A stretch of 64,000 nucleotides of DNA, taken from NCBI RefSeq assembly GCF_934309415.1, contig NZ_CAKRDI010000016.1, positions 10,921 through 74,920 on the forward strand, written 5' to 3'. How positions within the stretch are numbered: the first letter of the stretch is position 1; the number at the start of each line of letters is the position of its first letter. The position numbers and the translations under genes were made by a program. This stretch comes from an uncultured Mediterraneibacter sp. (GTDB taxonomy: Bacteria; Bacillota; Clostridia; Lachnospirales; Lachnospiraceae). Of the stretch, positions 1-8,737 are shown piece by piece. Under the pieces are notes generated by a model. The model was not told the origin of the DNA. It made no database searches and saw only the letters and a list, made by a program, of their open reading frames with translations.

Positions 1-120
1 ATTGCTTTCAGTTTCAGTTGTGTGAGTAACATTATTGGTATTCTTTGAAGCTCCGATTTTTACAATTATTATAATTACAAATAGTACAATTACTAATATG
101 GAAACTATCTTTTTCCTCAT
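1..120 (-). CDS. Membrane-anchored or secreted protein, N-terminal fragment
   Basis: The frame is open from an ATG at 120 to the window edge, 40 residues. An AGGAG lies ten bases upstream. The protein starts with MRKK, then a hydrophobic stretch of about 18 residues rich in Ile and Val, then a polar Ser/Thr/Asn segment. This is the pattern of a signal peptide or single N-terminal membrane anchor with an extracellular linker. The functional part lies outside the window, so no role can be given. It follows the acetyltransferase and MATE genes on the same strand with a 27-base gap and may be in their operon. Confidence 0.6.
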   Translation of the reverse strand, partial: MRKKIVSILVIVLFVIIIIVKIGASKNTNNVTHTTETESN

Positions 121-147
121 AACAAGGGTTCTCCTATTCTGCCAATA

Positions 148-720
148 TTATAAAACATCATTCTCAATATCTCTGATTTTCTTAGCCGGAACACCGCCTA
201 TCACGCAGTTATCCGGCACATTTTTTGTTACCACTGCTCCGGCGGCAATGACCACGTTATTGCCAACTGTCACTCCCGGAAGAATAGTCACATTTCCGCC
301 AATCCATACATCATTTCCAATCGTAACCGGTTTTCCTATTCCCAGATGCTCTCTACGTCCTTTGGGAGTGATTGGATGGTTTACAGTCGTAATCAGAGTA
401 TTGGGGCCGATCATCACATAGTCGCCAATATGCACCGGCATGATATCAAGAATTGTGACATTGTAATTTGCAAGGAACTGATCCCCTACATGAATATTTT
501 TGCCGCTGTCACACATGAATCCGGGACACAGACACACATCACTGCCTACCGAACCAAAATATTTTTTTATCAATACAGCCTGTTCATCCTCTGTCGCATC
601 TGCATCCTGCATTCTGCGAAGTTCCCGGCAGAATTTGATTGCATTCAGTTTTCTGCCATTTACTCCGACATCCCAGAAATCATAATAAAGTCCTGCGTCT
701 AATTTTTCTTCTTCTGTCAT
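148..720 (-). CDS. maa: Maltose/galactoside O-acetyltransferase family (left-handed beta-helix)
   Basis: 190 residues, the usual length for the Maa/LacA/NodL group. It carries the N-terminal maltose acetyltransferase segment (residues 1-55) and then hexapeptide repeats, including the TTVNHPI segment that holds the catalytic His in this family, followed by GNDVWIGGNVTILPGV and GAGAVV-type turns. Members transfer acetyl from acetyl-CoA to a sugar hydroxyl in the cytoplasm; the true substrate is often unknown. The ATG has AGGAGG upstream. It lies 33 bases behind a MATE pump on the same strand, which fits the idea that acetylated sugars are exported, but that link is inference. Confidence 0.85.
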   Translation of the reverse strand: MTEEEKLDAGLYYDFWDVGVNGRKLNAIKFCRELRRMQDADATEDEQAVLIKKYFGSVGSDVCLCPGFMCDSGKNIHVGDQFLANYNVTILDIMPVHIGDYVMIGPNTLITTVNHPITPKGRREHLGIGKPVTIGNDVWIGGNVTILPGVTVGNNVVIAAGAVVTKNVPDNCVIGGVPAKKIRDIENDVL

Positions 721-753
721 AATAAGCCTCCTGATATTTTTAATACTTTTCTA

Positions 754-2097
754 TTATATTTTTGAAATTTGTTTGATTTTTTGCACAAATCCTGCTAATA
801 CAATCGGTACACATACAATCCATGTAAGCGGCTCTGTCAGGCAGATTCCCAAATATCCGATCATCTGCGAAAGCAGGAAAGCTCCGGCAAACTTTCCTAT
901 TAATTCTACTACGCTTGCAATTATAGGAAGTTTCTTGTTTCCCAATGCCTGAAGACTGTTTCTCATAATAAGGAGTATGTTCAGCACCGCATAAAACGGA
1001 ACATTCCAATATAAATATTTCATAGATATTCCGATAACTGCTGCGTCTGTAGAGCCGGTAAGTGCATAAATCAGTTTCTGACCGGCAATCAGTACAACCA
1101 TCAGTACAAGAATACTCCAAGCAGTTCCAAGAAAAATACTGGCTGAAATACCTTGTTTTATACGCTCTTTTTTTCTGGCACCATAATTCTGGCTGACAAA
1201 GGTCGCCGCAGATGTACATATCGTGCCAAGGGGAAGCATACACAGATCATGAAATTTTCTTGCCGCTGTATGTCCTGTAATCGTTGCTGTGCCGAATGAA
1301 TTAATACTTCCCTGCAATACAACTGTACCAATATTTGTCAGAACCAGCATCATAGCCATGGAAAATCCCGTAGTTAAAAGTTCAAATAATATCGTCCAGT
1401 CGATGGTAAATTTACGAATATTTATATGCAACAATGGACAGGATTTTGCTATATATAGCAACAGAAAAAATACAGAAAATCCTTGTGCTATTACTGTTGC
1501 AAAGGCTGCACCCCTTACTCCCATATGAAGTGTTTTTATAAAGAAGATATCAAGTATCACATTTACGACAGATGCGATAATCAGTGCATACAGTGGAATA
1601 TAGCTGTTCCCAATTGCCCGAAGCATTGAGGACAGTAGATTGTATGCAAAAGTAACACAGCAAAACAGCATGATAACTGAAATATAGCTCTGAGATAAAT
1701 CTAAAATGTCAGCTGGTGTATGCAACAAATGCAGTAATGGTTTTAAAAATAGTATTGAGGAAATTGTCAGAATAATGGTTGTTATAAAAGACAGAATAAT
1801 TGAAAAACACACAGATTTCTGAAAATTGTCCTGTTTATTTCCACCAAAATATCTTGCAATTATTATGCAAAAACCATTTGACATACCATTGATAAATCCG
1901 ATTACCAGACTGTAAATAGATGATGTTGCTCCAACCGCTGCCAACGCACGATCACCTAAAATATGTCCGATCACAGCCACATCTACAACATTATAAAACT
2001 GTTGAAACAGGTTGCTGATAAAAATAGGAATTGTGAACACCAGAAGTACCCGTACTACATTCCCTTCTGTCATGTCCAGAGTCATTTTTTTGTTCAT
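754..2097 (-). CDS. MATE family multidrug/Na+ antiporter
   Basis: 447 residues with about 12 hydrophobic segments and the MATE signature near the N-terminus (TIPIFISNLFQQFYNVVDV, then GALAAVGATSSI-type sequence), repeated in the second half. MATE proteins export cationic drugs or metabolites using Na+ or H+ gradients across the inner membrane. The start ATG follows AGAGG at normal spacing. It heads a probable operon with the acetyltransferase and the partial gene at the left edge, and is divergent from the AraC gene at 2327, which may regulate it. The 5' leader contains two GC-rich hairpins (about 2115-2190). The substrate is unknown. Confidence 0.9.
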   Translation of the reverse strand: MNKKMTLDMTEGNVVRVLLVFTIPIFISNLFQQFYNVVDVAVIGHILGDRALAAVGATSSIYSLVIGFINGMSNGFCIIIARYFGGNKQDNFQKSVCFSIILSFITTIILTISSILFLKPLLHLLHTPADILDLSQSYISVIMLFCCVTFAYNLLSSMLRAIGNSYIPLYALIIASVVNVILDIFFIKTLHMGVRGAAFATVIAQGFSVFFLLLYIAKSCPLLHINIRKFTIDWTILFELLTTGFSMAMMLVLTNIGTVVLQGSINSFGTATITGHTAARKFHDLCMLPLGTICTSAATFVSQNYGARKKERIKQGISASIFLGTAWSILVLMVVLIAGQKLIYALTGSTDAAVIGISMKYLYWNVPFYAVLNILLIMRNSLQALGNKKLPIIASVVELIGKFAGAFLLSQMIGYLGICLTEPLTWIVCVPIVLAGFVQKIKQISKI

Positions 2098-2114
2098 ATC
2101 TGTTTTCCTCTAAA

Positions 2115-2190
2115 TGTAAAGCGGGTATTCGCAATCCGCTTGCACTACTTGCTCATGAACGCAGTCGCCTTGCGACCTGCGTTCAAATGG
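2115..2190. repeat. Two GC-rich hairpins, part of a dispersed structured repeat
   Basis: Left hairpin has arms AAGCGG and CCGCTT around GTATTCGCAAT; right hairpin has near-perfect arms GAACGCAGTCGC and GCGACCTGCGTTC. The first hairpin plus the following CTACTTGCTCAT reappears, inverted, at about 32913-32952. It lies in the leader between the MATE and AraC genes. Confidence 0.6.
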
Positions 2191-2326
2191 TATCTTAATC
2201 TCAATTTACAATTTTATTTTAAAGAGAATTCGTCTGCCAGTCACTATCATTTCTTAATAATTGTGGTGGCATTTTCTAATATCACAATATATAATTAAGA
2301 CAGATTATACCAAAGGAGGCCTGCTT

Positions 2327-3280
2327 ATGCGTAACAAATATATTGATCTCGCTATTAATAAACTTGGAATTGCTTTTGATTCTCTTGACCTGACCTTTCA
2401 TCAGATGAATACCGGTGTGCCCGGAGATGTCACCTCCTACTGGCCCGGTCCGAATGATGAGGATGTACTGATATGCGTTTTTAAGGGAAAACAAATACGG
2501 GAACCATTCCACAGACAGGATTTTTTCTTTATCAACTATGCATACAAAAACAGCTATCAAGCTTTATCCGAAAAATATAATAATCTGATCACAATAAACG
2601 AGGATGAATGTTATATCGGACAGCCTTACAGCGGCTATGCTCTGCGTGCTGACAGTAACGAGGATGTGGTGATTATTGGTGTGCTCATCCGCAAGGATTC
2701 CTTTTTCCGGGAATACCTGCCAACGGTATATACGGATTCTGCTCTTTTCCGTTTCTTTGTCGAACCACAGACCAATAAATTTTCGGACGAATATATCCAT
2801 CTGCCTGTTACAAAAGATCATGCCATCCGCACGATCCTTGAGCTTATGGTAGTGGAATACGCTGACAGGCAGGAGGATACCCAGCGCATATTGAAATCCA
2901 TGCTCCAGACACTTTTGCTTGAAATTGCAAGAAGATACCGGATAGAAAAAAGCGGAACAGATACAAAGACTCTGGCAGAGCAGATTATAGACTATATGGG
3001 AGATCATTCGGATGTTGTCACATTAAAAGACATTGCAGCACATTTTTCCTATCATCCAAACTATATTTCCACACTTCTCCACAAAGAAACCGGCAGGAAA
3101 TTCACAGAAATCCTACTTGAGAAAAGAATGGAACGTGCAGTTCTTCTGATGAAAAATACATCCCTTTCACTTGAGGAAATCTCCGTACTTCTTGGTTACA
3201 GTAACCACAGTAACTTTTATAAAGCATTCAGAGAATATTATGGAATGACTCCCAGAGAGTATCTGAAATCTATGTCATAA
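2327..3280 (+). CDS. AraC family transcriptional regulator
   Basis: 317 residues. The start at 2327 is fixed by AAAGGAGG seven bases upstream; a longer open frame from 2261 lacks a ribosome site. An N-terminal ligand/cupin-like region (about 1-200) is followed by a C-terminal AraC double helix-turn-helix (about 218-316) with LKDIAAHFSYHPNYISTLLHKETG and the second-helix motif LGYSNHSNFYKAFREYYGMTPREY. It is divergent from the MATE/acetyltransferase operon, the usual arrangement for a local activator. The inducer is unknown. Confidence 0.9.
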   Translation: MRNKYIDLAINKLGIAFDSLDLTFHQMNTGVPGDVTSYWPGPNDEDVLICVFKGKQIREPFHRQDFFFINYAYKNSYQALSEKYNNLITINEDECYIGQPYSGYALRADSNEDVVIIGVLIRKDSFFREYLPTVYTDSALFRFFVEPQTNKFSDEYIHLPVTKDHAIRTILELMVVEYADRQEDTQRILKSMLQTLLLEIARRYRIEKSGTDTKTLAEQIIDYMGDHSDVVTLKDIAAHFSYHPNYISTLLHKETGRKFTEILLEKRMERAVLLMKNTSLSLEEISVLLGYSNHSNFYKAFREYYGMTPREYLKSMS

Positions 3281-3493
3281 TGTTCTATCTTGAAAATATA
3301 TATTAGAAATTGCCACTATATTTATCAACATATAATAGTGACCTCTCTGCCAAGATAATTATATAATTACTTCAGATTCAGAGAGATTCTGAAAAAACAA
3401 TTAGATACTGCTGGTGTCGAACATGTATTGTTTGCTGCCTTTATCTGATGATGACTATCTTACAATTTTTGAAAACGCATGGAGGTAAAATCA

Positions 3494-3985
3494 ATGAAAA
3501 AATTAGTATCGAATGCTGTACTTTGTGTCCAGCCACTCCCACAGACAATCGTTTCCTGCAGGGACAAAGACGGCAAAAACAACGCCTTAGTAGTTGGCTT
3601 TGTTGCCAATGTAAGCCTTGATCCGGTTATGGTTATGGTCGGTATCACACCTGCAAGATATTCCCATCACATGGTAAAGGAATCCGGCTGTTTTGTAATC
3701 AATTTCCCGAAGAAGAGCTATAAGAAAGAATACGGTTATCTTGGTTCAGCTTCTGGAAGAGATGAAGATAAATTTGCAAAAGCCGATATTAAATGGGAAG
3801 ATGCAACTTATGTAGATGCCCCTATCCTTACAGACTGCCCGGTAAGCATTGAATGCAGTGTTGTGGACAGTACAATGCCAGGTACACATGAATTGTTCAT
3901 CGGAAAGGTTGAAGCTATTCATGTAGATGAAGAATATCTTGATGCTAATGGCAATATTCTTTGGGATAAAATGGATTTGATGTAA
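3494..3985 (+). CDS. Flavin reductase-like/flavoredoxin domain protein
   Basis: 163 residues, starting at the ATG that has GGAGG eight bases before it. The split beta-barrel FMN-binding domain is visible from LPQTIVSCRD through NNALVVGFVANVSLDPVMVMVGI, HMVKESGCFVINFP and the YGYLGSASGRDEDKFAKA loop. Such proteins reduce flavin or carry FMN for partner enzymes. The C-terminus ends at WDKMDLM, about 20 residues short of the usual family end, so the protein may be slightly truncated. A strong hairpin terminator (4005-4036) follows. The 213 bases upstream hold no gene. Confidence 0.85.
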   Translation: MKKLVSNAVLCVQPLPQTIVSCRDKDGKNNALVVGFVANVSLDPVMVMVGITPARYSHHMVKESGCFVINFPKKSYKKEYGYLGSASGRDEDKFAKADIKWEDATYVDAPILTDCPVSIECSVVDSTMPGTHELFIGKVEAIHVDEEYLDANGNILWDKMDLM

Positions 3986-4004
3986 AACATATTATTTTCT
4001 TATA

Positions 4005-4036
4005 AAACGGACAGCGTCATCTTTAGCTGTCCGTTT
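4005..4036 (+). terminator. Intrinsic terminator after flavin reductase-like gene
   Basis: Perfect inverted repeat AAACGGACAGC / GCTGTCCGTTT with a ten-base loop, followed by CCATTTTTAT. It lies 20 bases after the stop codon at 3985. Confidence 0.8.
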
Positions 4037-4077
4037 CCATTTTTATATCATTTGTTTTTCCAGTAAACAATAAATAA

Positions 4078-4824
4078 AACTTTGTACAGCATACTATATT
4101 TTTCCATGCAATGGGTGTGACAGGTGAAAGCAATTACAGAATTGCAAAATATCTGAAAAAGAACTATTTCTGCGTGATGCCCACTTCAACAGTCTATTGT
4201 TCCTCTCAGAAATATATCAGTAAGCAAGAGGAAATCCGACAGATTGAAGAGTATCTTCATAAAGAAGGCATAGAAAAAATAGCACTTGTAGTTGCTTCAT
4301 CAATCGGAGCTGATTTAGGATTAACGTTCCTCTCTCAAACAAAGTTCCCAATCGAACATGTTTTTTTTGATGGCGGACAGTTCGCACAGATTCCAAAATT
4401 AACAAGAAAAATAATGGTTCCGTTCTTATACCTGGCAATCAAAAGTCTTTACTGGACAAAAGGTGCGACCTTGGGGAAAATTATGTGGTGCAGTGAAAAT
4501 AGTATAAAACCATATTTTATTCAGGCAGGCAAAAATCTGCGTTATAAAAACCTGTATCTGCAAATGATGGACAGTCTGGAAGACAGAGATTTTCCTGAAT
4601 TATCTAAAAAAATTCAGAAATCCATTTTCTTTGAGTTCGGAAGTATAGAAGAACATTATAAATATCAGGATGCAGTAAGAAATGCATATCCTTACAGCAA
4701 TTTCCCGGTATTCGAAAATAATAACCATATGCAGATGCAGATCCTTAATCCTGAAGATTTTGCAGAAATGCTGGATTTGATTATCTGTACAGGGGAAATA
4801 AAAAACTCTCCTGTATCCAACTAA
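4078..4824 (+). pseudogene. Alpha/beta hydrolase, 5'-truncated
   Basis: The reading frame opens after a stop at 4075 and begins TIFFHAMGVTGES, which is the internal strand-and-oxyanion-loop segment of an alpha/beta hydrolase; the normal first 15-25 residues and a start codon are missing. The first ATG (4111) falls inside the conserved loop and has no Shine-Dalgarno sequence. The nucleophile elbow is VVASSIGADLG (ASSIG rather than GxSxG) and a candidate catalytic His is in NNNHMQMQ. The rest is intact to 4824. It is therefore probably a gene remnant, although translation from 4111 (237 residues) cannot be excluded. Confidence 0.6.
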
Positions 4825-4869
4825 CGGGGGCTTCATTGCCTCCGTCAACTCATTAGAATAAATTACCTG

Positions 4870-5115
4870 TTACTGTTTTTTAGTAATCGTCGTTGCAATC
4901 TGTGCCACAGAAAGTGCAATAATTACAGCATATACTACATGCATATACATTCCTGTGGATTTCCATTCCATCAGAGCAATCAAAATCCATAAAACTAACT
5001 GTACACTCAACATTGCAAGTCTTACTTTGTAATCACCCTTTTTCTTGTTCATCAAAAATAATAATACAATATAGCTCAACAGAACAATGAGCAATAAAAT
5101 AATTGAAGCATTCAT
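4870..5115 (-). CDS. Small two- to three-helix membrane protein
   Basis: 81 residues from the ATG at 5115, which has AAGGAGA upstream. Hydrophobic segments are at about 2-20, 35-50 and 58-76, separated by a short basic loop (NKKKGDYKVR). No family is recognised. Just upstream on the same strand is the C-terminal end of an XRE regulator gene (5147-5215); small membrane proteins paired with XRE regulators are common in this group, so this may be the surviving half of such a pair. Confidence 0.6.
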   Translation of the reverse strand: MNASIILLLIVLLSYIVLLFLMNKKKGDYKVRLAMLSVQLVLWILIALMEWKSTGMYMHVVYAVIIALSVAQIATTITKKQ

Positions 5116-5146
5116 CACAGACTCTCCTTCTTCATTTGTAAATAGA

Positions 5147-5215
5147 TTATATCTGAAGCAAATCTTCCGGTTTACATCCCAGCACACGTCCTAATTTAAC
5201 GACATCAATTGCTTT
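5147..5215 (-). pseudogene. XRE regulator, C-terminal remnant
   Basis: About 22 codons read KAIDVVKLGRVLGCKPEDLLQI and then stop. This matches the last helix and end of XRE/Cro-type helix-turn-helix proteins (compare ...LCxxLxCxPGDLLE...). No helix-turn-helix core or start codon lies upstream; the frame runs into a different gene fragment. The small membrane gene starts 31 bases after the stop. Confidence 0.5.
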
Positions 5216-5273
5216 CGTATGATTTATGTTGCTCTATTATGTTTTCGGAGCCATGATATAATCTTACAGACAT
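5205..5273 (-). pseudogene. DUF3990-like gene, 5' remnant
   Basis: An ATG at 5273 with AGAGGTGG upstream starts a 22-codon frame, MSVRLYHGSENIIEQHKSYESN, ending at 5205. The RLYHGSxxII start is typical of the DUF3990 family (ADP-ribosyltransferase-like, often in toxin-antitoxin-like clusters). The frame breaks where it joins the XRE remnant. Identification rests on a short segment. Confidence 0.4.
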
Positions 5274-5384
5274 TTGCCACCTCTTTGCATGATTTTTCAA
5301 TTATTAGTAACACGTTTTGTACTAAATTTTCGGTGTATATATTATATCGCTATAGTAATAGTTTTTCAAGGCACAAAAAATCAA

Positions 5385-5451
5385 AGCGTGTCCAAAACAA
5401 CTCTGTGAAATCTATAACTTACATTTCACAGAAATCATTTTCAAACACGCT
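5385..5451 (-). terminator. 67-bp palindromic element, probable terminator of the GH35 gene
   Basis: Arms begin AGCGTGT and end ACACGCT and remain complementary through CTGTGAAAT / ATTTCACAG. It lies 11 bases after the GH35 stop, and on the minus strand it is followed by TTTGATTTTTT. The same AGCGTGTC start is found at 27191, 31717 and 37996, each time just past a gene end, so it looks like a dispersed repeat that serves as a terminator. Confidence 0.7.
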
Positions 5452-5462
5452 CTGTCATTATT

Positions 5463-6998
5463 TTAATATTTATACAGTTCTACATATCTCCATCCCGGCA
5501 TATCGCCAAGACCGATACTCATCTTTTCATCTCCATTGAGAATTCTTCCGGCTTTCCACTCGCCGTTTACTACATCTCCTTCCTCGAAACGCAGGATATC
5601 TACTTTCTTATTCTCTCCTGCTTTCGCACGGAATGTAAAGTTACTCATCATTCCCCCGATCAGGAATTTATTCGGAGACAATTCATAGATCACACCTGCT
5701 GCCAGTGGTTTTGCCTGTCCCTTCGGTGCATAGGCAATTGCAATGTCGTACTCTTCACAGCTAAAATAAGTTCCGTAATCTGTATCCGATTTCTTCACAT
5801 AACTCTTTAACTTATCTGTTCCACGGTATTTCAGATATAATGGTTCCATCTGTTCCACCATCTCATAGGTACGCTTCAGATAGTCTTTACTTCCTGTGAT
5901 ATCAAATGCAGACGGATCGATATTCAGGGCAATCATCACTTCCATCGGCGGCTTGTCGATCGCTTGCGGAGGCAGTACCAGTTCTTCAATTCCAAATGGT
6001 GAGTAGCAGATTGCGTTTCGATTTGCAAATGCATACAGACAATAAGAGGACGTTACTGCATCTTTTCTTACTTCCGGAATCATCAGCGGATTTCCTTCAT
6101 ATCCATATTCATCCATTACGTTTGCCACATACGGAACGTAAATATCCGGTGCCAGTGTAAATAAAGATGGAGCTACGATTTTCCAGATTTTATGCACTTC
6201 TTTGACCGGTCCGCCTGACGGATAAGAGCCTGCGTACCACGGATACTGACGCAGCCATGCATTGGCATAACATGGGATTGCATATTCCTGCTGTCCGGCT
6301 TTTGTGATCTTTTCTACTGCTTTGGCAAAATAATATGCCATGAAATATTCTTCTGCATTCTCACCGAAGACTTCTTTCCAGCTTCCATCTGCCTTGCACA
6401 GTTCCTTCAGTTCTTCCGGCACTGCTTCTTGGAACTTCTCTTCCGCTTCTTTGCTGTAATCACGCTCTGTTCCAAGAAGACCGATTTCATTCTCTACCTG
6501 CATGATAATTACCGTAGATTCCTGCTCATCGATCATACGGATATGAGCCATCACTTTTGAAAATGCATTGGCATCTTTCTCAACTGCAGCTTCACAAAGT
6601 GGTGAAACTGTGTTGATTGCTTCTCCGTTTACCTTGCGTGCACGGAAATATGTATCTGTATTCTGTTTCATCCATCCCGGCACATACATGGATTCGCTGT
6701 TCTTCCAGAGTCCAAACCATAAGAAGATCAAATGCTTCTCTTCTTCTCTCGCCTGTGCAATCAGTCCATCTACCAATGTAAAATCAAACACACCTTCCTC
6801 CGGTTCCATTGTCTCCCAGTATAATGGAACGATCACTGAGTTCATATTCAATTCTCTCAGCGCCGGCCAGACATGCTCTTTCATATAATCCAGATTACTG
6901 GAACTGGAATTGTGGATTTCTCCACTGCGTGCGAAGAACGGTTTGTTGTGAACATATAAAGTTGGGATTCCATTGTCATTTTGAATTCTTGGTATCAT
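5463..6998 (-). CDS. GH35-family beta-galactosidase (DUF5597-type)
   Basis: 511 residues; the start at 6998 has GGAGG at good spacing. The protein has the (beta/alpha)8 catalytic fold of GH35/clan A enzymes: SGEIHNSSSSNLDYMKEHVWPALRELNMN near the N-terminus, WETMEPEEGVFDF, and MQVENEIG with the Asn170-Glu171 pair expected for the acid/base. A candidate nucleophile is Glu in MIPEVR. The C-terminal part is the small beta domain seen in the DUF5597 subgroup. No signal peptide is visible, so it acts in the cytoplasm on an imported beta-galactoside. It is divergent from the fic-AraC pair and probably belongs to the galactoside locus with GH36. Confidence 0.85.
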   Translation of the reverse strand: MIPRIQNDNGIPTLYVHNKPFFARSGEIHNSSSSNLDYMKEHVWPALRELNMNSVIVPLYWETMEPEEGVFDFTLVDGLIAQAREEEKHLIFLWFGLWKNSESMYVPGWMKQNTDTYFRARKVNGEAINTVSPLCEAAVEKDANAFSKVMAHIRMIDEQESTVIIMQVENEIGLLGTERDYSKEAEEKFQEAVPEELKELCKADGSWKEVFGENAEEYFMAYYFAKAVEKITKAGQQEYAIPCYANAWLRQYPWYAGSYPSGGPVKEVHKIWKIVAPSLFTLAPDIYVPYVANVMDEYGYEGNPLMIPEVRKDAVTSSYCLYAFANRNAICYSPFGIEELVLPPQAIDKPPMEVMIALNIDPSAFDITGSKDYLKRTYEMVEQMEPLYLKYRGTDKLKSYVKKSDTDYGTYFSCEEYDIAIAYAPKGQAKPLAAGVIYELSPNKFLIGGMMSNFTFRAKAGENKKVDILRFEEGDVVNGEWKAGRILNGDEKMSIGLGDMPGWRYVELYKY

Positions 6999-7307
6999 GA
7001 TTTTTCCTCCGAAATTTAAGTATTGATTTTTTATTCGTAGCAATTTATCTGTTGATAGCCAAATAATTTTGCTGCCTCCAAGATGCATCTCTTTTTGTTC
7101 GAACTTTTTCTTGTCTTTATTATATTCCTTTACAGCCTTTTTTCTCAATCTTAATATCATAATATTAATATAACAATATTAAGTATTTGAATTGTTTACT
7201 TGTTTTCTATTTATGGTATACTATCCATAAGACATATATCACATTTGTATAGAATTTCACCGAATAAAAATAATTTTTAGACACATTCTAGAAAGGAATC
7301 ACTCCAC
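6999..7307. other. Divergent control region between GH35 and fic genes
   Basis: About 309 bases, AT-rich, without a gene. It contains the GH35 ribosome site (GGAGG near 7006), a TATACT -10-like box at 7217-7222 for the plus strand, and an inverted repeat over it. Further AATATT repeats occur near 7160-7182. Confidence 0.5.
7211..7230 (+). promoter_or_regulatory. Candidate operator TTATGG-N8-CCATAA over the fic -10 box
   Basis: Perfect 6-bp inverted repeat with an 8-base centre that contains TATACT. It lies 78 bases before the fic start. A protein bound here would block the promoter. The cognate regulator is unknown; the AraC gene at 7916 is the nearest candidate. Confidence 0.35.
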
Positions 7308-7913
7308 ATGGCTTTAGAAAATAAACTGGGAATTGAAAATTCTGCAGAACTTGCCCGCGAAGAAGAACGAATCAGTAAAAAACGTGCACTTGAATTATTC
7401 GAAAATGGATTGCTAGACCAGATGGAAGCCGGTACATTTGACACTTTAAAAAAGATACACTATTATCTATTTTCAGATTTATATGAATTTGCCGGACAAA
7501 TCCGTACTGTCAATCTTGCAAAAGGAAACTTTCGCTTTGCTCCACTTATGTATTTAGATGCTGCTCTTGCCAATATTGATAAAATGCCGCAATCTAATTT
7601 TGATGAAATTATTGAAAAATATGTGGAAATGAATATTGCCCATCCCTTCCGTGAAGGAAATGGACGAAGTACCCGCATCTGGTTGGATTTAATCCTGAAA
7701 TCTGAACTTGGGCAGGTCATTGACTGGAGTAAGGTAGACAAAGAAGATTACCTGCTTGCAATGGAACGCAGTCCAATCCGGGACATCGAAATCAAACATG
7801 TATTAAAAGCAGCTCTCACAGAAGACATTCACAGCCGTGATGTTTATATGAAAGGGATTGACCACAGTTACTACTACGAAGGCTACATCACATACAAAAC
7901 AGAGGATTTATAA
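7308..7913 (+). CDS. fic: Fic protein adenylyltransferase, class III (self-inhibited)
   Basis: 201 residues from an ATG with GAAAGGA upstream. The Fic active-site motif HPFREGNGR is complete at 112-120, so transfer of AMP from ATP to a target hydroxyl is expected; the target-dock flap lies near 66-80 (RTVNLAKGNFRFAP). Near the C-terminus is S187-YYY-E191-G192, which fits the inhibitory (S/T)xxxE(G/N) motif and places the protein in class III, where the inhibitory helix is C-terminal (as in Neisseria NmFic). No separate antitoxin gene is adjacent. It is followed after two bases by an AraC regulator, suggesting one transcript. Confidence 0.85.
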   Translation: MALENKLGIENSAELAREEERISKKRALELFENGLLDQMEAGTFDTLKKIHYYLFSDLYEFAGQIRTVNLAKGNFRFAPLMYLDAALANIDKMPQSNFDEIIEKYVEMNIAHPFREGNGRSTRIWLDLILKSELGQVIDWSKVDKEDYLLAMERSPIRDIEIKHVLKAALTEDIHSRDVYMKGIDHSYYYEGYITYKTEDL

Positions 7914-7915
7914 TC

Positions 7916-8725
7916 ATGCTTTACCTTCTGCATCATTCCACAAAATACGAATATCTCCCACTACTCCTGGAACTGCTCGGAGTGAACCATCTGCAGGAAC
8001 CGGTGCAGCGTCCGCACGGATTTCCTGCTTTTCAGTGGTTCTACTGCGTAAAAGGACAGGGCGAATTTATCATTGATGGACAGAAATCTGTCATTTCCAA
8101 AGGACAGGGACTGTTTATCTACCCGAATATTCCTCATTCCTACAAAGGTCTGACTTCCGACTGGACCGTACATCTGATTGGATTCGAGGGAAATTCATGT
8201 ACGGAAATTTTGCAGTCACTGCATATGCTGGAAACCGGAGTCTATCATTTTTCCAACTCTGATGTGTTTCCGATACATATTGAAAATCTGCTGTATCTTT
8301 CACAGCGTGACATTACCGAAAGAGAAGCAGAATTGTCAAAAGCCTGCTACAGTATGCTCCTGGATCTTGCACCATGCATCCAGCAGATTCACAATACAGC
8401 GCCTGCTTCTGAAAATGAGCTGGTTCGCAAACTGATTGATTTCATGGAAGAAGAATATGCACGGGATCTTTCCCTGACAGAGCTTGCCGAACATGTGAAT
8501 TTATCAAAAGAATATATGTGCAGTCTTTTCAAACATACGATGCACCAGACGATCATGCAGTATTTACAGACCATCCGCATCAGCCGTGCCCGTGTATTTC
8601 TGATTCAGTACCCGGAAAAACATGTAGCTGAAATCGCCCGCATGTGCGGCTTTGAAAGCCCAAGCTATTTCGGAAAAGTGTTCAAAAAAATTGCCGGGTG
8701 CACACCCGACAATTTTCGAAGATGA
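7916..8725 (+). CDS. AraC family transcriptional regulator
   Basis: 269 residues. The start follows the fic stop by two bases, with its ribosome site (AGAGG) inside the end of fic, so translation is coupled. An N-terminal cupin (about 20-110, with GQGEFIIDG and FIYPNIPHSYKG) binds a ligand, probably a sugar; the C-terminal double helix-turn-helix (about 170-268) has LTELAEHVNLSKEYMCSLFKH and ARMCGFESPSYFGKVFKK. It is likely to control the divergent GH35 gene and perhaps the GH36 operon that converges on it. Confidence 0.88.
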   Translation: MLYLLHHSTKYEYLPLLLELLGVNHLQEPVQRPHGFPAFQWFYCVKGQGEFIIDGQKSVISKGQGLFIYPNIPHSYKGLTSDWTVHLIGFEGNSCTEILQSLHMLETGVYHFSNSDVFPIHIENLLYLSQRDITEREAELSKACYSMLLDLAPCIQQIHNTAPASENELVRKLIDFMEEEYARDLSLTELAEHVNLSKEYMCSLFKHTMHQTIMQYLQTIRISRARVFLIQYPEKHVAEIARMCGFESPSYFGKVFKKIAGCTPDNFRR

Positions 8726-8737
8726 TTCTCATCTTTA

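Noticed and set aside
3386..3447. Short frame ending ILKKQLDTAGVEHVLFAAFI before the flavin reductase gene
   Set aside because: Looks like a possible protein end but is stopped upstream and too short to assign to a family.
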